Source: UBA8828 sp964510855 (GTDB lineage Bacteria > Verrucomicrobiota > Verrucomicrobiia > Opitutales > UBA953). From it: a stretch of DNA of 28,490 nucleotides. The position numbers and the translations under genes were made by a program. The DNA lies in NCBI GenBank assembly GCA_964510855.1, contig CAZEDB010000021.1, positions 1 to 28,490 on the forward strand. Reading direction: 5' to 3'. The notes below the pieces were generated by a model. That model was not told where the DNA came from. It was given only the letters and a program-made list of their open reading frames with translations, and made no database searches. This document shows positions 19,828 to 27,547 of this stretch, piece after piece. Position 1 is the first letter of the stretch; each line of letters opens with the position of its first letter.

Positions 19828-20227
19828 AAAGATCGGTCCAAGGCGCCGGCTGGTGCATACGACCGTCCATCCGGCAAATCGTGCGTGAGCCACGGCAATA
19901 AAGCACACTGCTATCGAGCGAACGGAATTCAAAATCAACCGTTAGCCCTGCAGCCCGGACGCGCGTCACGCGCAGGATAATATCGACCTCACACTCAGGG
20001 CGTATGGCCGCGAGGTAATGCAGCTCAAGGTCACGCACCACGACATAGACATCAGGGGCGACTTCAGGGTCGATGGTGTCGACCCCCATGACCTCAACAA
20101 AGAAGGTTTTTTGCGCCCGCTCAATGAGGAGCACGTAATGCGAGTGATGCAAAATACCGAGCGCATCGGTTTGATCGAACCAGGTCTTGGTGCGAAAGAC
20201 AAAAGCACCATCGGGGCGAAGAGGCAT
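19793..20227 (-). CDS. acyl-CoA thioesterase, YbgC/4HBT family
   Basis: A hotdog-fold thioesterase of 144 residues. The family helix and active-site loop read WFDQTDALGILHHSHYVLLIERA; D21 aligns with the catalytic Asp of 4-hydroxybenzoyl-CoA thioesterase, while the preceding Asp of the common DTD is Gln. I start at the ATG at 20227, 22 nt after the transporter stop, giving the usual short lead before the first strand. A start at 20275, inside the transporter gene, would add 16 residues and cannot be excluded. The acyl substrate is unknown. It is probably transcribed with the transporter. Confidence 0.85.
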   Translation of the reverse strand: MPLRPDGAFVFRTKTWFDQTDALGILHHSHYVLLIERAQKTFFVEVMGVDTIDPEVAPDVYVVVRDLELHYLAAIRPECEVDIILRVTRVRAAGLTVDFEFRSLDSSVLYCRGSRTICRMDGRMHQPAPWTDLFRQKHEALIAR

Positions 20228-20249
20228 AAAGGATGGGAAGGGGAAACCT

Positions 20250-21557
20250 TTACGAGCGCAAGGACGGGCTGACATCGGTGCTGGCTCGCGCGCTCCGCCG
20301 TAAAGCCCATAGACCCAAGATAAAGAGGAGCGCAAACGAGCCAAAGCCCCAGCGTTCGGCTGAGGTAGGGTCGTCAGGTCGGGCCATTACCCAACCAGCG
20401 GCGGCCCCAAGGAGCGGGCCTAGAAACGAGGCAAACCGCCCGACCATGCCATAGAAACCAAAGTAAGCGGGGGCACGGCCTTCAGGAATTAAGGTAGCAA
20501 AGTGCGAACGGCTTAAGCCCTGCACCCCGCCCTGCACTAAGCCGACCAGTGCCGCTAGGAACCACACGCTGGGCAGAGCATAACCGAGCAGGGTGATATT
20601 ACCCGGAGTAAGGCAGGCACCCCAGATGGCGATACCGGCATAGATGAGGATACCGATGGTTAAGATGCGAGGCGCGCCGAAGCGATGCCCCAGCCAACCA
20701 AAAATTAATGCCGCGGGTACGCCGACAATTTGCGCCACAAGAAAAGCTTTAATCAAATCACTGGGGCCAAAGCCGAGTACCGAACCTAAGTGCGTCGCCG
20801 TGGTTTTAACCGCATGCACGCCGTCGATATAAAGAATGAATGCTAAGAGAAACCACTTTAGCCCAGGCTGAGCAAAAATTTCTCGTCCCGTTGCCAAAGT
20901 TTCTGCCCAAGTAACGCTTAACGGGGGTAACTTAGGGGCAGAGCCGGCGGGACGCATTAAAAGCGGGAGGGCAAAGAGGATCCACCAAAGCGCAGCTGCT
21001 GGGTAAATCCAAACCATGCGACCGTCGAACCAACCCGAGGCGAGGACTAGTAAAATTAGAATGCCGGAGATGAAGCCGGTAGAGAAACCTATCCCGCTTA
21101 AAATATGACGGCGGTCGGGAGGTGCGCAATCAACCAACATGGAATCATAGAGCGTGGCACCGATATAGAAGCAGGCGGCCGCACCCGTATAAAGGAGCGA
21201 GGCCGCTAACCAATCGTGTTCGCCTAGTACGGCCAAGCCTGCAGTGAGCAAGGCGCCGAAGAGCACCGCTAAGCGAAGCCCCCGGGCACGAAAGCCCGAA
21301 GAAGCAGCCAACTGACCCATGAAAGGGGCGAGGACAAAGACCAATAAGCACGGGATGGCTTGAGTTAATTTGTAAGCAATCGATTCCGCTTCTGGGGAAA
21401 GCCGCGTACCCCAGACGGTGTGAAACATCTGCGGGAAAACCAGTGCCAGTACCACCATGGCAAAAGCGGTGTGCGCAAAATCATAAGCTACCCAGCGCAC
21501 AGCATCTCCAAGGCTCCACTTGGGAGCAGATGGGGTTACGGACATAGGGAAAGCCAA
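20250..21557 (-). CDS. MFS transporter, UMF1/Atg22-like
   Basis: A 435-residue inner-membrane protein with about 12 hydrophobic segments. The N-terminal WVAYDFAHTAFAMVVLALVFPQMF and the middle FYIGATLYDSMLVDCAPPDRRHILSGIGFSTGF match the UMF1-type (Atg22-related) branch of the major facilitator superfamily. The start is a choice between TTG at 21557 and ATG at 21545. A GGAG lies 9 nt before the TTG but 21 nt before the ATG, so I favour TTG. Some members of this branch export amino acids or peptides in eukaryotes; no substrate can be assigned here. It shares a 125-nt divergent region with the OlsF-like gene. Confidence 0.85.
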   Translation of the reverse strand: MAFPMSVTPSAPKWSLGDAVRWVAYDFAHTAFAMVVLALVFPQMFHTVWGTRLSPEAESIAYKLTQAIPCLLVFVLAPFMGQLAASSGFRARGLRLAVLFGALLTAGLAVLGEHDWLAASLLYTGAAACFYIGATLYDSMLVDCAPPDRRHILSGIGFSTGFISGILILLVLASGWFDGRMVWIYPAAALWWILFALPLLMRPAGSAPKLPPLSVTWAETLATGREIFAQPGLKWFLLAFILYIDGVHAVKTTATHLGSVLGFGPSDLIKAFLVAQIVGVPAALIFGWLGHRFGAPRILTIGILIYAGIAIWGACLTPGNITLLGYALPSVWFLAALVGLVQGGVQGLSRSHFATLIPEGRAPAYFGFYGMVGRFASFLGPLLGAAAGWVMARPDDPTSAERWGFGSFALLFILGLWALRRSARASTDVSPSLRS

Positions 21558-21584
21558 TCAGTCTCTCTCCTTCACCGCAAGCCA

Positions 21585-21617
21585 AGGGGCTACGACTGCA
21601 GCCCCATAGCAGGGGCT
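21585..21617 (+). promoter_or_regulatory. two mutually exclusive hairpins in the olsF leader
   Basis: GGGGCT (21586-21591) can pair with AGCCCC (21600-21605), and the same AGCCCC can instead pair with GGGGCT (21612-21617). The arms are 6 bp of mostly GC, lying 66-98 nt before the olsF-like start. The arrangement would allow alternative RNA folds, but no T run or known riboswitch core is present, so a regulatory role is speculative. Confidence 0.3.
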
Positions 21618-21682
21618 CTGTTACCAAGTTGTCACCCCTCAGAAACCCAACCTGCACGGACTTGGGTGAGAATGGTCACAGT

Positions 21683-23428
21683 ATGGAAAGTAATTTGAGC
21701 CTAACTCCTGCCTTGGGCAAAGCTGCCCCTTGGGTGGAGCGACTTCTGGGGTTAGATCAAATTGAAAAAGCCTTACAAATTGTCGGCCCCTCGCGGCCTG
21801 ATTTTGTCCCAGCCATTTTGAAGGAACTCGGTATCAGTGCGGCTTGGAAAGATACCGACTTGGCCCGTATTCCCAAAGAGGGCCCCTTGGTGATTGTAGC
21901 TAATCATCCCCATGGGGGAGCAGATGGCTTAGTGGCCTTAGATCTTTTACTAAAAGCCCGTCCGGACGTACGCGTTTTAGGCAATCAACTGCTCAGTCAT
22001 ATTCGCGGTCTACGACCTTGGTTAATTGAAGTCGATCCGCTCAAGCCAGGAGATGCGGGTGCTAACTTAGGCGGACTCAAAAAAGCTTTAGCGCATTTAA
22101 AAGCCGGCGGCTGTTTACTCACTTTTCCAGCGGGCGAAGTAGCGTCTTTTCGTCTCCGTGACGGACGTGTACGCGATCCCCATTGGTCATCCCACGTCGT
22201 GCGACTCGCCCGACGGACTGACGCCAAAATCCAGCCTATCCACATTAGCGGTCAAAATCGTCTACGTTTTCAAGCTGTAGGATTCCTTCACCCACGCCTA
22301 CGCACCGCGTTGCTCCCTCGCGAGATGGTAGCGCTCCGTGGGCAAACCCTACGCTTACGCGTTGGTGGGGCTATGAGTGCGGGGGCTTTGGATCAAATGC
22401 CCGACGATAATGACGCTGCCAAAACCCTTCGCCTGCGCTGCGAACTTCTACCCCATCGCGACGAGACCGAAAAAAATCTACCTAAAGATTCGAATCGAGT
22501 CCTCGCCCCCCTCATAGCTGCGGTCAAGCCCGAGTTGTTGCGTGCTGAATTGCAAAGCCTACCTAAGGAGCGCCTGTTGATTGCCTCGGGTGATTTTCAG
22601 GTGTGGTACTTTCAGGGCGAAGAGCTGCCCCATTGTTTAAGGGAAATCGGACGGCTCAGAGAGTACACCTTTAGAACTGTTTCCGAAGGCACAGGTCTGG
22701 CCTGTGATATCGATGCCTTTGATGGTTGGTATGAACAGTTAATACTTTGGGATGATAAAGCGGGTGCGATGGTGGGCGGCTACCGCATGGGTGCGACTGA
22801 CAAAATTCTACCCACCCGCGGCAAACGCGGTCTCTATACCTCAACTCTTTTTGAGTTTCGCACCGATTTCTTCCGACGCCTCGATCCTGCTTTAGAACTT
22901 GGACGCTCGTTTATTCGTCCGGAATATCAACGCCGGGCCAACACCTTACCCTTATTATGGAGAGGAATTGGACGCTACGTAGCCCAGAATCCCCGTTACA
23001 ACCAACTCTTTGGTCCAGTCAGTATCAACCCCGAGTATAGCCAAGCCTCGCGCGAACTCATGTTTGCATGGTTACGACACAATCGCACCGCCGAGGATAT
23101 TGCGGCTTTAGTTAAAGCTAAAAATCCTCCGCGCCAGATGAGTTTAGCGCACGCCGATTTACGCCTGATTGAAGAGTGCGCCTATGACCTCGAGCACTTG
23201 TCGGGTTTAGTGACCGAGTTAGAGTCTGACGGCAAAGCTCCACCTATTCTTTTGAAACACTATCTTAAACTTAACGGCCGGTTGCTGGCCTTTAACGTCG
23301 ATGACACCTTTGGTGGCTGTTTGGATGGTCTTATCTTAGTTGACCTAACACGCTCAGACCCGCGTCTCCTGGCTGCCTACTTAGGTGACGAAGGCGCCGC
23401 ATCGTTCCTTAACCACCACGACGCGTAA
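21683..23428 (+). CDS. olsF: bifunctional ornithine lipid synthase, OlsF-like
   Basis: A 581-residue fusion of two acyltransferases. The N-terminal domain (about 1-260) is PlsC-like, with ANHPHGGADG and FPAGEVASFR, as in O-acyltransferases that add the second chain to lyso-ornithine lipid. The C-terminal domain (about 310-580) is GNAT-like of the OlsB/hemolysin type, with FRTVSEGTGLACDIDAFDGW, YEQLILWD and GGYRMGAT, expected to make the N-acyl-ornithine. This domain order is that of OlsF, known from Serratia proteamaculans and Bacteroidota. The product would be a phosphorus-free membrane lipid. I start at the ATG at 21683; an upstream TTG at 21629 lacks support. Exact amino acid headgroup is inferred. 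Confidence 0.82.
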   Translation: MESNLSLTPALGKAAPWVERLLGLDQIEKALQIVGPSRPDFVPAILKELGISAAWKDTDLARIPKEGPLVIVANHPHGGADGLVALDLLLKARPDVRVLGNQLLSHIRGLRPWLIEVDPLKPGDAGANLGGLKKALAHLKAGGCLLTFPAGEVASFRLRDGRVRDPHWSSHVVRLARRTDAKIQPIHISGQNRLRFQAVGFLHPRLRTALLPREMVALRGQTLRLRVGGAMSAGALDQMPDDNDAAKTLRLRCELLPHRDETEKNLPKDSNRVLAPLIAAVKPELLRAELQSLPKERLLIASGDFQVWYFQGEELPHCLREIGRLREYTFRTVSEGTGLACDIDAFDGWYEQLILWDDKAGAMVGGYRMGATDKILPTRGKRGLYTSTLFEFRTDFFRRLDPALELGRSFIRPEYQRRANTLPLLWRGIGRYVAQNPRYNQLFGPVSINPEYSQASRELMFAWLRHNRTAEDIAALVKAKNPPRQMSLAHADLRLIEECAYDLEHLSGLVTELESDGKAPPILLKHYLKLNGRLLAFNVDDTFGGCLDGLILVDLTRSDPRLLAAYLGDEGAASFLNHHDA

Positions 23429-23440
23429 GAGTGAGGCTGA

Positions 23441-24316
23441 TTAAAGTCGTAACCGGCTGAGCAAGTGCTCGGCGGCGTCAGCGCGGTTGACAATGTAAAG
23501 ATGCACGCCCGGGGCGCCTCCCGCAAGCAGGCCAGCAATTTGTGCCTCAGCCCAATCCAGACCTACCTTGAGTTGGGCAGCTTCGTCGGGACCGCAGGCC
23601 TCGAGCTGAGCTTCGAGAGCGGACGGCAGTTTAGCGTGACTAAGTGCACAGAAGTTCCGTACCTGCTTGAGCGAGCGCACAGGCAGGATACCAGGGAGAA
23701 TCGGCACGGTTACACCTGCGGTACGCGCACGCGCCACATAATTAAAGTAATCAGCGTTATCGAAGAAGAGCTGGGTCGTAACAAAATCCGCTCCAGCGCG
23801 AACCTTAGCCGCAAACCAATGTAAGTCGGCGGCGGCATCAACGGAAGCCGGATGGCCTTCAGGAAAACCTGCCACGCCAATGGCTAAGCGATTCCCCAAA
23901 CGTGAACGGGCTAGTGTCACCAACTCAGAGGCGTAAGATAAACCCTGAGGATGAGGTTGAAAATCAACCGCCCCTTTAGGGGGATCGCCGCGAAGCGCTA
24001 AAACCCCTGCGAAACCGACGTCGGCGTAAGCATCAAGCAAGGCTTCGAGCTCGGCACGGGCATGCCCGACGCATGTTAAGTGACCGATGACACCGTAGCC
24101 GAGATCGACCAGTTCTTTGCCAGCTGAAAGCGTGGTGTTACGGGTAGTGCCGCCTGCCCCATAAGTAATGGAAGCGTATTCAATGCCTAACGGACGGAGC
24201 CGAGCGGCCTCTTGTAACATTACCTTTACCGCCTCTGGCGTCTTAGGCGGGAAGAACTCCACCGACACCATGGGCTTGGGCGCCTGAAGGCGGGCGAGCA
24301 AGGGGCGGTTAGACAT
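23441..24316 (-). CDS. metF: methylenetetrahydrofolate reductase
   Basis: A flavoprotein that reduces 5,10-methylene-THF to 5-methyl-THF for methionine synthesis. The 291-residue protein has the family signature VSVEFFPPKTPEA at the start, SITYGAGGTTRNTT, HLTCVGHARAELE, LALRGDPPKGA, and FVTTQLFFDNADYF. Length matches bacterial MetF. It stands alone between the convergent olsF-like gene (12 nt between stops) and a repeat-filled 416-nt intergenic space, and no S-box-like leader is visible upstream of its start. Confidence 0.97.
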   Translation of the reverse strand: MSNRPLLARLQAPKPMVSVEFFPPKTPEAVKVMLQEAARLRPLGIEYASITYGAGGTTRNTTLSAGKELVDLGYGVIGHLTCVGHARAELEALLDAYADVGFAGVLALRGDPPKGAVDFQPHPQGLSYASELVTLARSRLGNRLAIGVAGFPEGHPASVDAAADLHWFAAKVRAGADFVTTQLFFDNADYFNYVARARTAGVTVPILPGILPVRSLKQVRNFCALSHAKLPSALEAQLEACGPDEAAQLKVGLDWAEAQIAGLLAGGAPGVHLYIVNRADAAEHLLSRLRL

Positions 24317-24376
24317 GCATTAAATCAATGTATCAAGATAGGTTGATGCAAGGGTAAAGAAAGGGGCGGGAGAGGA

Positions 24377-24404
24377 GTAGAAAGTAGAAGGTAAAAAGTA
24401 AAAA
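24377..24404 (+). repeat. heptamer array, family A (4 units)
   Basis: Four consecutive 7-nt units: GTAGAAA, GTAGAAG, GTAAAAA, GTAAAAA. Length 28 nt. It opens the 416-nt gene-free stretch between metF and argS (24317-24732), which holds only repeats. Family A recurs at 24694 (reverse strand), 26544 and 26616. Confidence 0.85.
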
Positions 24405-24412
24405 GGGACTGA

Positions 24413-24447
24413 GAGATTAGAGATATGAGATTAGGGATTAGGGATAA
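24413..24447 (+). repeat. heptamer array, family B (5 units)
   Basis: Units GAGATTA, GAGATAT, GAGATTA, GGGATTA, GGGATAA, directly abutting. It is the only array in the window with five clear units. Family B recurs at 26581-26608, again directly following a family A array. Confidence 0.85.
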
Positions 24448-24452
24448 AGGAA

Positions 24453-24600
24453 GGGACTGAATGGCCTACTTGTAAGCTAGGATTGGGTAGGGAGCATCGG
24501 GTAGGGAGGTTGCGTAGCAACCTCCCTACCCAAGGCAGGCGCCTTCGGAGAAGACGCCCTACCCGGGGTAGATTTCAGAAGAAAGACTTCAGAGGAAAGA
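24453..24600 (+). repeat. palindromic REP-like element, copy 1 (short form)
   Basis: A 148-nt element matching 27548-27718 along its whole length, apart from one 23-nt block. Core palindrome 24499-24531 has a perfect 15-bp stem with loop GTA. A second hairpin at 24538-24558 has a 9-bp arm with one mismatch. An outer GGGTAGGG (24485-24492) can pair with CCCTACCC (24557-24564). The 3' end, 24571-24598, is a four-unit heptamer array of family E (GATTTCA, GAAGAAA, GACTTCA, GAGGAAA). No transposase is nearby. Confidence 0.85.
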
Positions 24601-24616
24601 TAACACCCTACCCTTT

Positions 24617-24641
24617 CGTTCTTCGTTCTTCGTTCTTCGTT
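24617..24641 (+). repeat. heptamer array, family C
   Basis: Three exact CGTTCTT units followed by a degenerate fourth (CGTTTCC). No other copy occurs in the window. Confidence 0.8.
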
Positions 24642-24658
24642 TCCCCAGTCAGTACCTC

Positions 24659-24685
24659 TTTTAATTTTTAATTCTTAATTTTAAT
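24659..24685 (+). repeat. heptamer array, family D (AT-rich)
   Basis: Units TTTTAAT, TTTTAAT, TCTTAAT and a slightly shortened fourth. The strong AT bias stands out against the GC-rich genes on either side. Confidence 0.75.
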
Positions 24686-24693
24686 TTCCCACC

Positions 24694-24721
24694 TTTCTAC
24701 CTTCTACCTTCTACTTTCTAC
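24694..24721 (-). repeat. heptamer array, family A, reverse orientation
   Basis: Plus-strand units TTTCTAC, CTTCTAC, CTTCTAC, TTTCTAC are the reverse complement of the GTAGAAA/GTAGAAG units at 24377 and 26544. It ends 12 nt past the argS stop, so it lies in or next to the argS 3' untranslated region. Confidence 0.85.
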
Positions 24722-24732
24722 CCCTCTCTCCC

Positions 24733-26520
24733 TCACATCCTCTCCAACGGCTCGATGCCGAGGAGACGTAAGCCCGACTCCAGCAAAGCCGCGGTACGGG
24801 CGCAGAGCGCGAGGCGACGGGCCTTAACTGCAGGTTCATCGACCAGAACTTTATTGTCGGCATAGAACGAGCTGTAGGCACCGGCGAGCTCATGCAAGTA
24901 AGTGCAAAGGGCATGGGGGCGAAGATCGTCGCATGCTTCATCGAGGGCAGCGGTGAAGCCCAAGAGCTTACGCGCCAAGGCTATCTCGCCTGGAGTTTCA
25001 GGAGGTGAAGCACCGGCCTCGCCTTCGCCAGGGGTAAGTTGGGCATTACGGAAGACGGAGCGGACACGCACTACTTGGTAAAGGAGGTAGGGCGCGGTGT
25101 TGCCTTCGAAGGACAGCATTTTATCCCAAGAGAACCGGTAGTCCATGGTACGGTTCGAACCCAAATCGGTATAGCGTAAGGCCGCGATCCCGATGCGAGG
25201 GGCGACCACGTTGCGGCGCTCAGCTTCAGGCAATTCTGGATTCTTCTCCGTGACCTTGGCGTAAGCCTTCTCGGTCGCCTCATCAATGAGGGCCTGCAAG
25301 CGTACAGGCTCACCCGACTTAGTTTTGATGGCTTTACCGTCTTCGCCTAAGATGGTGCCAAACCAGACGTGGCGAAGTTTAGGTAAGTGTCGTCCGGTAG
25401 CCTTAAACCATTTCTGAGCGGTAACGAAGAGCTGCTGGAAGTGGTCTTGTTGACGGCCATCGGTGACGTAGACGATTTCTTCTGCACCCAATTCTTCCAC
25501 GCGGTAAAGCAGCGTGGCTAGGTCAGTTGAAGCGTAATTTGAAGAGCCATCTTTCTTACGCACGATGAAGGGGAGTTTAGTTTCAGCGTGGCGCGAGAAA
25601 CGCGGGATATCGTCGTGCCAGACCACGAGAGCGCCGTCGCTTTCTTCCGCTAGACCGACTTCAAGCAGCTCCTTATAGACACGATCGACTTTATCGCGGT
25701 AGAAGGACTCGCCGAGGGTGACGTCGCTACGCAGCCCGAATTGATCGTAGATACGCTGACAGGCCGCATTTGAGACGGTGACGATTTGCTCCCAAAGTTG
25801 ACGGTTGGCGGGGTCACCTGCTTGCAACTTGGCGAGCTCGGCCCGGGCCGCATCGAGCGCTGCGGGGTCAGCCTTAGTGAGCGCACTGCCTTGCTTATAA
25901 AGCGTCTCGAGATCTTCGAGAGCGGTGGGGCTGGCAGGGTCGAGGACGAACCCTTGTTGGCGAATGGCTAAGATGAGGATGCCGAAATTGGTACCCCAAT
26001 CGCCAATGTGATTATCGCGGGTGAGTTGAGCGCCGCAGAACTCAAGCAAGCGGGCGACGGCTTCGCCGATGACAATAGGGCGCAAGTGACCGACATGCAT
26101 TTGCTTGGCGGTATTGGGCGAGGGGTAATCGATCACCACTTTACGTCCGCCAAAGAGGGTAGATGCCCCGCGACGCCACGCTTCGGCATCTGGGTAGGCC
26201 ACAATCCAAGCATGTAGAGCAGCGGGCGTGAGACGGAAGTTAATGAAGCCAGGCCCTGCGACTTCCGCTTCGATCCCCACTTTGGCGAGGGTACCCTCGG
26301 CGGTTAGGGCGGTGAGTAAATCGGTTGCCAAGGCGCGCGGATTGGCTCCGGCAACCTTAGCGGCAGCGAGAATGCCATTGGCCTGGAAATCGCCATGTCG
26401 AGTATCGGCTGCAGGGCGAACCTGGGGATTAAAACCCGTCCCGAGAGTTGGGATACCTGCTGCTACCCGACGGATAAGGGCGTCGAGTTCGCGAGCGGGA
26501 TTAAACCAAGGGAGCGGCAT
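24733..26520 (-). CDS. argS: arginyl-tRNA synthetase
   Basis: A class I aminoacyl-tRNA synthetase charging tRNA-Arg, 595 residues. The N-terminal arginyl domain is followed by IDYPSPNTAKQMHVGHLRP, with HVGH as the HIGH signature, the central VTDGRQQDHFQQLF, TILGEDGKAIKTKSGEPV (KMSKS loop absent in its canonical form, as is common in ArgRS), and the C-terminal anticodon-binding domain ending LRLLGIEPLERM. The frame stays open for another 62 codons upstream, but that part is translated heptamer repeats. I start at the ATG at 26520 (MPLPWFNPARELD), which fits the family. No ribosome binding site is obvious. Heptamer arrays flank it on both sides. Confidence 0.95.
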   Translation of the reverse strand: MPLPWFNPARELDALIRRVAAGIPTLGTGFNPQVRPAADTRHGDFQANGILAAAKVAGANPRALATDLLTALTAEGTLAKVGIEAEVAGPGFINFRLTPAALHAWIVAYPDAEAWRRGASTLFGGRKVVIDYPSPNTAKQMHVGHLRPIVIGEAVARLLEFCGAQLTRDNHIGDWGTNFGILILAIRQQGFVLDPASPTALEDLETLYKQGSALTKADPAALDAARAELAKLQAGDPANRQLWEQIVTVSNAACQRIYDQFGLRSDVTLGESFYRDKVDRVYKELLEVGLAEESDGALVVWHDDIPRFSRHAETKLPFIVRKKDGSSNYASTDLATLLYRVEELGAEEIVYVTDGRQQDHFQQLFVTAQKWFKATGRHLPKLRHVWFGTILGEDGKAIKTKSGEPVRLQALIDEATEKAYAKVTEKNPELPEAERRNVVAPRIGIAALRYTDLGSNRTMDYRFSWDKMLSFEGNTAPYLLYQVVRVRSVFRNAQLTPGEGEAGASPPETPGEIALARKLLGFTAALDEACDDLRPHALCTYLHELAGAYSSFYADNKVLVDEPAVKARRLALCARTAALLESGLRLLGIEPLERM

Positions 26521-26543
26521 AAAGATGAGGCGAGGGCGGGATG

Positions 26544-26571
26544 GCAGAAAGTAGAAGGTAGAAGGTAGGAG
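26544..26571 (+). repeat. heptamer array, family A (4 units)
   Basis: Units GCAGAAA, GTAGAAG, GTAGAAG, GTAGGAG, in the 5' leader of argS (which runs on the minus strand), 23 nt from its start codon. First of three arrays in a row here. Confidence 0.85.
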
Positions 26572-26580
26572 GGGGCGAGG

Positions 26581-26608
26581 GAGATTAGTGATTAGGGATA
26601 AGAGATTA
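26581..26608 (+). repeat. heptamer array, family B (4 units)
   Basis: Units GAGATTA, GTGATTA, GGGATAA, GAGATTA. Nine bases separate it from the preceding family A array, close to the 8-base spacing of the A-B pair at 24377-24447. Confidence 0.85.
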
Positions 26609-26615
26609 GGGAAGG

Positions 26616-26643
26616 GTAGAAAGTAGAAGGTAAAAAGTAGAAA
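26616..26643 (+). repeat. heptamer array, family A (4 units)
   Basis: Units GTAGAAA, GTAGAAG, GTAAAAA, GTAGAAA. It differs from the array at 24377-24404 by a single base in the last unit. Confidence 0.85.
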
Positions 26644-26661
26644 GGGTAAGTGGTTGGCATC

Positions 26662-26717
26662 GGGTAGGGAGGTTCCTACGGAACCTCCGCGGAGGTTGGG
26701 TAGCAACCTCCCTACCC
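26662..26717 (+). repeat. palindromic REP-like element, copy 3 (long core only)
   Basis: A 56-nt core palindrome of the long form. The outer arms GGGTAGGGAGG and its complement enclose two inner hairpins, GGAGGTTCC-TAC-GGAACCTCC and a second GGAGGTTG/CAACCTCC hairpin. The flanking second hairpin and the family E array of copies 1 and 2 are missing; instead it runs directly into the PEP-CTERM gene terminator. Confidence 0.85.
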
Positions 26718-26725
26718 GAGACCCA

Positions 26726-26753
26726 ACAAAAAAGGCGACCCGATGGTCGCCTT
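26726..26753 (-). terminator. terminator of PEP-CTERM gene 1
   Basis: A 9-bp stem (AAGGCGACC at 26732-26740 with GGTCGCCTT at 26745-26753), 4-nt loop. On the minus strand a T run (TTTTTTG) follows. On the plus strand TTAGTTTTT follows, so it may work in both directions. An equivalent hairpin is at 27802-27828. Confidence 0.85.
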
Positions 26754-26761
26754 AGTTTTTC

Positions 26762-26789
26762 TTTCCTTTGAAGTCTTTACTTTGAAGTC
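26762..26789 (-). repeat. heptamer array, family E, spanning a stop codon
   Basis: On the minus strand the units are GACTTCA, AAGTAAA, GACTTCA, AAGGAAA. The array encodes the last codons of PEP-CTERM gene 1 (the TSK end), supplies its TAA stop (26777-26779), and continues into the 3' untranslated region. Confidence 0.75.
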
Positions 26790-27451
26790 TTGTCCTTGCG
26801 CCGACGGATCGCAGCACCGGCAAGTGCCAAGCCACCGAGGATGAGGCCGTAAGTCGAAGGCTCAGGGATGGGGGCAACCGATGAAGCCTCAACGGCCAAG
26901 CTAAAAGGCACCAAGAAGGTACTCCAAGAAGTGCCACCGTTGGTCGAACGACGGTTCGCAACGTAAGCAAAACTTGAGGAGTTGTACTCGTCGGGCAGAA
27001 GGAAACTACCAGCCGTATACCAACTCAAGCCGACCTCAGGAATTACCCAGTAAGTTGTATTTTGGGAAAAGACAAAATTATCGAAGGCAAAGCGGAAGAG
27101 ACCTGCCTCGTTGGCCCCGAAGTTACGCGAAGAGGTTGCGAGGACGTTGCTAAGATTCGGAACCGTATTTGAGCCTGAAACTATACTGACTGTGTAGTTA
27201 TCTGGATCGGGAGCGAACAAACCAAGATGCAGAGCACTGAGATAAATTGAAGAAGTGGTTCCGGTATTAAAAGCCGAACCTAGTCTAACCGAATTTGTGA
27301 TATCGGTATTATTAGCGTCTAAAACTGGATCGAGAGGTTCTCCAGGCGCAGGAGCAACACCTTCATTATTAGGACCCATATTGCCGTACACGATGGACGA
27401 CTGTGCCGACGCTGACGCAGCAACGAGGAGTGCTAGGAGTGCGGTGCGCAT
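26777..27451 (-). CDS. PEP-CTERM secreted protein 1
   Basis: A 224-residue exported protein with signal peptide MRTALLALLVAASASA. The body is beta-rich, with a segment from about residue 55 to 145 (HLGLFAPDPDNYTVSIVSGS and FDNFVFSQNTTYWVIPE) resembling the choice-of-anchor R domain. It ends with a PEP-CTERM tail: PIPEPSTYGLILGG, a hydrophobic stretch and an Arg cluster (IRRRKDKTSK). Such tails are recognised by exosortase at the inner membrane, usually for export with exopolysaccharide. No exosortase or polysaccharide genes are in the window. It is paralogous to the next upstream gene. Specific function unknown. Confidence 0.85.
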   Translation of the reverse strand: MRTALLALLVAASASAQSSIVYGNMGPNNEGVAPAPGEPLDPVLDANNTDITNSVRLGSAFNTGTTSSIYLSALHLGLFAPDPDNYTVSIVSGSNTVPNLSNVLATSSRNFGANEAGLFRFAFDNFVFSQNTTYWVIPEVGLSWYTAGSFLLPDEYNSSSFAYVANRRSTNGGTSWSTFLVPFSLAVEASSVAPIPEPSTYGLILGGLALAGAAIRRRKDKTSK

Positions 27452-27547
27452 GGGAGTTAAGACCTATAAATTTAAGTCCAAAACCAAGGGCTACAACAGG
27501 AATCGAAAAGTTTCGGGTATAATTAGAGGGCTGAATTTCAAGGAAAA

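Noticed and set aside
24377..26643. argS as the cargo of a composite mobile element, because similar arrays flank it
   Set aside because: argS is an ordinary essential gene with composition like its neighbours, there is no transposase, no target duplication is visible, and the same repeat families occur beyond this interval.
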